Shown here: positions 5,032 to 6,303 of the stretch, in pieces
Position numbering within the stretch: the stretch's first letter is position 1
Layout of the letters: every line of letters starts with the position of its first letter
Assembly (NCBI GenBank): GCA_023379515.1
Contig: JAMCQQ010000459.1
Span: 420-6,722, forward strand
Direction of reading: 5' to 3'
Length of the DNA: 6,303 bases
From: Actinomycetota bacterium
GTDB taxonomy: Bacteria > Actinomycetota > Humimicrobiia > Humimicrobiales > Humimicrobiaceae
Notes under the pieces: generated by a model
What the model was told of the DNA's origin: nothing
Databases searched by the model: none
What the model saw: only the letters and a program-made list of their open reading frames with translations
Program-made: the position numbers and the translations under genes

Positions 5032-6303
5032 TTATTCCCCGAAAATCTCACCAAATGAATCATACCATTCTATCATTTGTTTTAACCTGTCAGGCTCAGT
5101 ATCCCTGTAAAGTTTTGCAACATCATCCACACGCTTTGCAGCCTCTTCGGGCGTCAATTTTTCATCAATGAATTGCTGAGCAACAACATAATTGCCATCA
5201 ACATTTACTTTTACAGGTAAATAATTCTCATTGTGATAAAACCAATTGCCTGAACTTATCTGCTTGAAGGCCCATTTCTCCTGTTCGGTCTTCAAAAGGT
5301 TCTGATCAAACCTGTCATCGCAAGGAGGTGCGCCTGATTCAAGATACATGGCATTCTGTCTTTCGGCCGTGTGCAGGAATGCTATAAAATCAGCGGCAAC
5401 TTCTTTATTCTTTGACCATTTGGTTATGGCTAATGTTTGTGAGCTTACATCTAACATATCCTCTTTTGCCCATCCTCCGCCAGCTTCCTCAACTATAGGA
5501 GCCGACATCAAGCCTACCTTATCGGCACCCATCGTATTTATCCAGTTGACAGCAGAAGATAGAACACCGAACGTGAATCCGCCTTTTCCTGCCATAAATT
5601 CTTCCATGCCCTGATAAAGCTGTATGGATTCATAATCATTGTTCAAATATCCCTTATCCCTGAGCATCCCGTAATATTTCCACCAGGTAGCATATTTTGG
5701 ATCCGTATAGCTTGCTTTGCCGATAGCCGGAGCCATAAAATCACGCGGTGTCTTTCCACCCATCCATTGTCCGCCGAGCCATCCCTGCATCCAGCCGCCG
5801 CTGATGCCTTCCTGATTACCCAGATAAAGCGGGGATCCTCCTGCCTTCTTAATGGCTTCACTTGCTGTCATGAAATCTGTCCAGGTTTTGGGAGGTTTTT
5901 CAGGATCAAGTCCTGCTCTTTCAAAAATTACCTTGTTATATCCGAATACCATTGGAACCATGTACCAGGGAGCACCCCATATTTTGCCTCCCATCATCTG
6001 TTCATTTCTTGTGTACATATGGCTGAGTTCTTCCTCAGAAAGATAATCGGATATAGGTACTATAAATCCGTTCCATGCATCTTCGATAGTGTAGACGCCG
6101 CCCCAGAAATACTGTATATCGGGCCCTTCACCTGCGGCACCGGCAGCCCTGAATGCCTCAACCAAAGATTCAGTAGATTGAAGAACGAGTTCAAAAGTTA
6201 CGTTAGGATGTTCTTTTGTATACATTTCCGTGCTTTCTTTCATGAATCCTTCAAGTCCTTTTGCTTCCTGCTCACCCCACCACCATATTACAAGTTTAAC
6301 AGG
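5032..6303 (-). CDS. Extracellular sugar-binding protein of an ABC transporter, 5' end outside window
   Basis: The frame is open to the window edge; 423 residues are visible, starting PVKLVIWWWGEQEAKG. The signal peptide and probable lipobox cysteine lie upstream, so the Met at 6243 is internal. The protein is a family 1 (MalE/UgpB-like) solute-binding protein. It has the opening WWG(E) strand, an extended helix KESTEMYTKEHPNVTFEL, GPDIQYFWGG, the hinge-region block WGAPWYMVPMVFGYNK, and PPKTWTDF. Later come FMAGKGGFTFG, a run resembling KNKEVAADFIAFL, and a C-terminal LTPEEAAKRVDD helix. Many exposed Trp and Tyr residues suit stacking on sugar rings. It would capture substrate outside the membrane and deliver it to the two permeases encoded downstream. 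It ends GEIFGE followed by TAA. The coding sequence shows no break or odd region, unlike the adjacent permease. Substrate is not determinable; a glycoside or oligosaccharide is likely from the catabolic genes. Confidence 0.92.
   Translation of the reverse strand, partial: PVKLVIWWWGEQEAKGLEGFMKESTEMYTKEHPNVTFELVLQSTESLVEAFRAAGAAGEGPDIQYFWGGVYTIEDAWNGFIVPISDYLSEEELSHMYTRNEQMMGGKIWGAPWYMVPMVFGYNKVIFERAGLDPEKPPKTWTDFMTASEAIKKAGGSPLYLGNQEGISGGWMQGWLGGQWMGGKTPRDFMAPAIGKASYTDPKYATWWKYYGMLRDKGYLNNDYESIQLYQGMEEFMAGKGGFTFGVLSSAVNWINTMGADKVGLMSAPIVEEAGGGWAKEDMLDVSSQTLAITKWSKNKEVAADFIAFLHTAERQNAMYLESGAPPCDDRFDQNLLKTEQEKWAFKQISSGNWFYHNENYLPVKVNVDGNYVVAQQFIDEKLTPEEAAKRVDDVAKLYRDTEPDRLKQMIEWYDSFGEIFGE

Noticed and set aside
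1..6303. CRISPR array, tRNA/rRNA, insertion sequence, phage or defence genes
   Set aside because: No regularly spaced direct repeats, cloverleaf sequences, transposase or integrase motifs were seen. Every large frame belongs to the sugar operon.

Overview
The window is a single co-directional block on the minus strand, transcribed from high to low coordinates. It looks like part of a carbohydrate uptake and catabolism operon. The DNA is AT-rich (about 40% G+C by eye), the genes are tightly packed, and several starts have purine-rich Shine-Dalgarno sites (GGAGG, AGGAG, GAGG). The gene set (binding protein plus two permeases without an adjacent ATPase, a URO-D superfamily protein, a fucose/arabinose isomerase-like protein, a class II aldolase) is typical of anaerobic low-G+C Bacillota, most likely Clostridia. 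That assignment is inferred; no marker gene is present.

Layout in transcription order: (1) 6303-5032, an extracellular sugar-binding lipoprotein, 5' end outside the window; (2) an AT-rich intergenic stretch (5031-4899) with a 15-bp stem-loop; (3) 4898-4023, a MalF/UgpA-type permease interrupted by an in-frame TAA; (4) 3967-3134, an intact MalG/UgpE-type permease; (5) 3120-1993, a URO-D superfamily (uroporphyrinogen decarboxylase / MtaA-like methyltransferase) protein of unknown substrate; (6) 1948-512, an L-fucose/L-arabinose isomerase-like protein that keeps all four expected catalytic residues; (7) 498-1, the first 166 codons of a class II (zinc) aldolase. The simplest reading is import of a sugar or glycoside, aldose-ketose isomerisation, phosphorylation by a kinase not seen here, and aldol cleavage. 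The URO-D protein carries out an unassigned step.

The most striking feature is a pair of long, perfect inverted repeats hidden inside coding sequence. A 28-bp segment of the isomerase gene (1500-1527, encoding conserved family sequence) recurs as its reverse complement at 640-667 near the 3' end of the same gene. A 30-bp segment of the MalG-type gene (3835-3864, also conserved family sequence) recurs as its reverse complement at 4541-4570 inside the MalF-type gene, and there it brings in the TAA that breaks the gene. In both cases one arm looks native. The other looks like a short inverted copy that replaced the expected sequence while the reading frame on both sides was kept. Two such events in 6.3 kb suggest one process: templated inverted copying (template switching), an inversion system, or a systematic assembly or chimera artifact. 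The sequence alone cannot decide between these.
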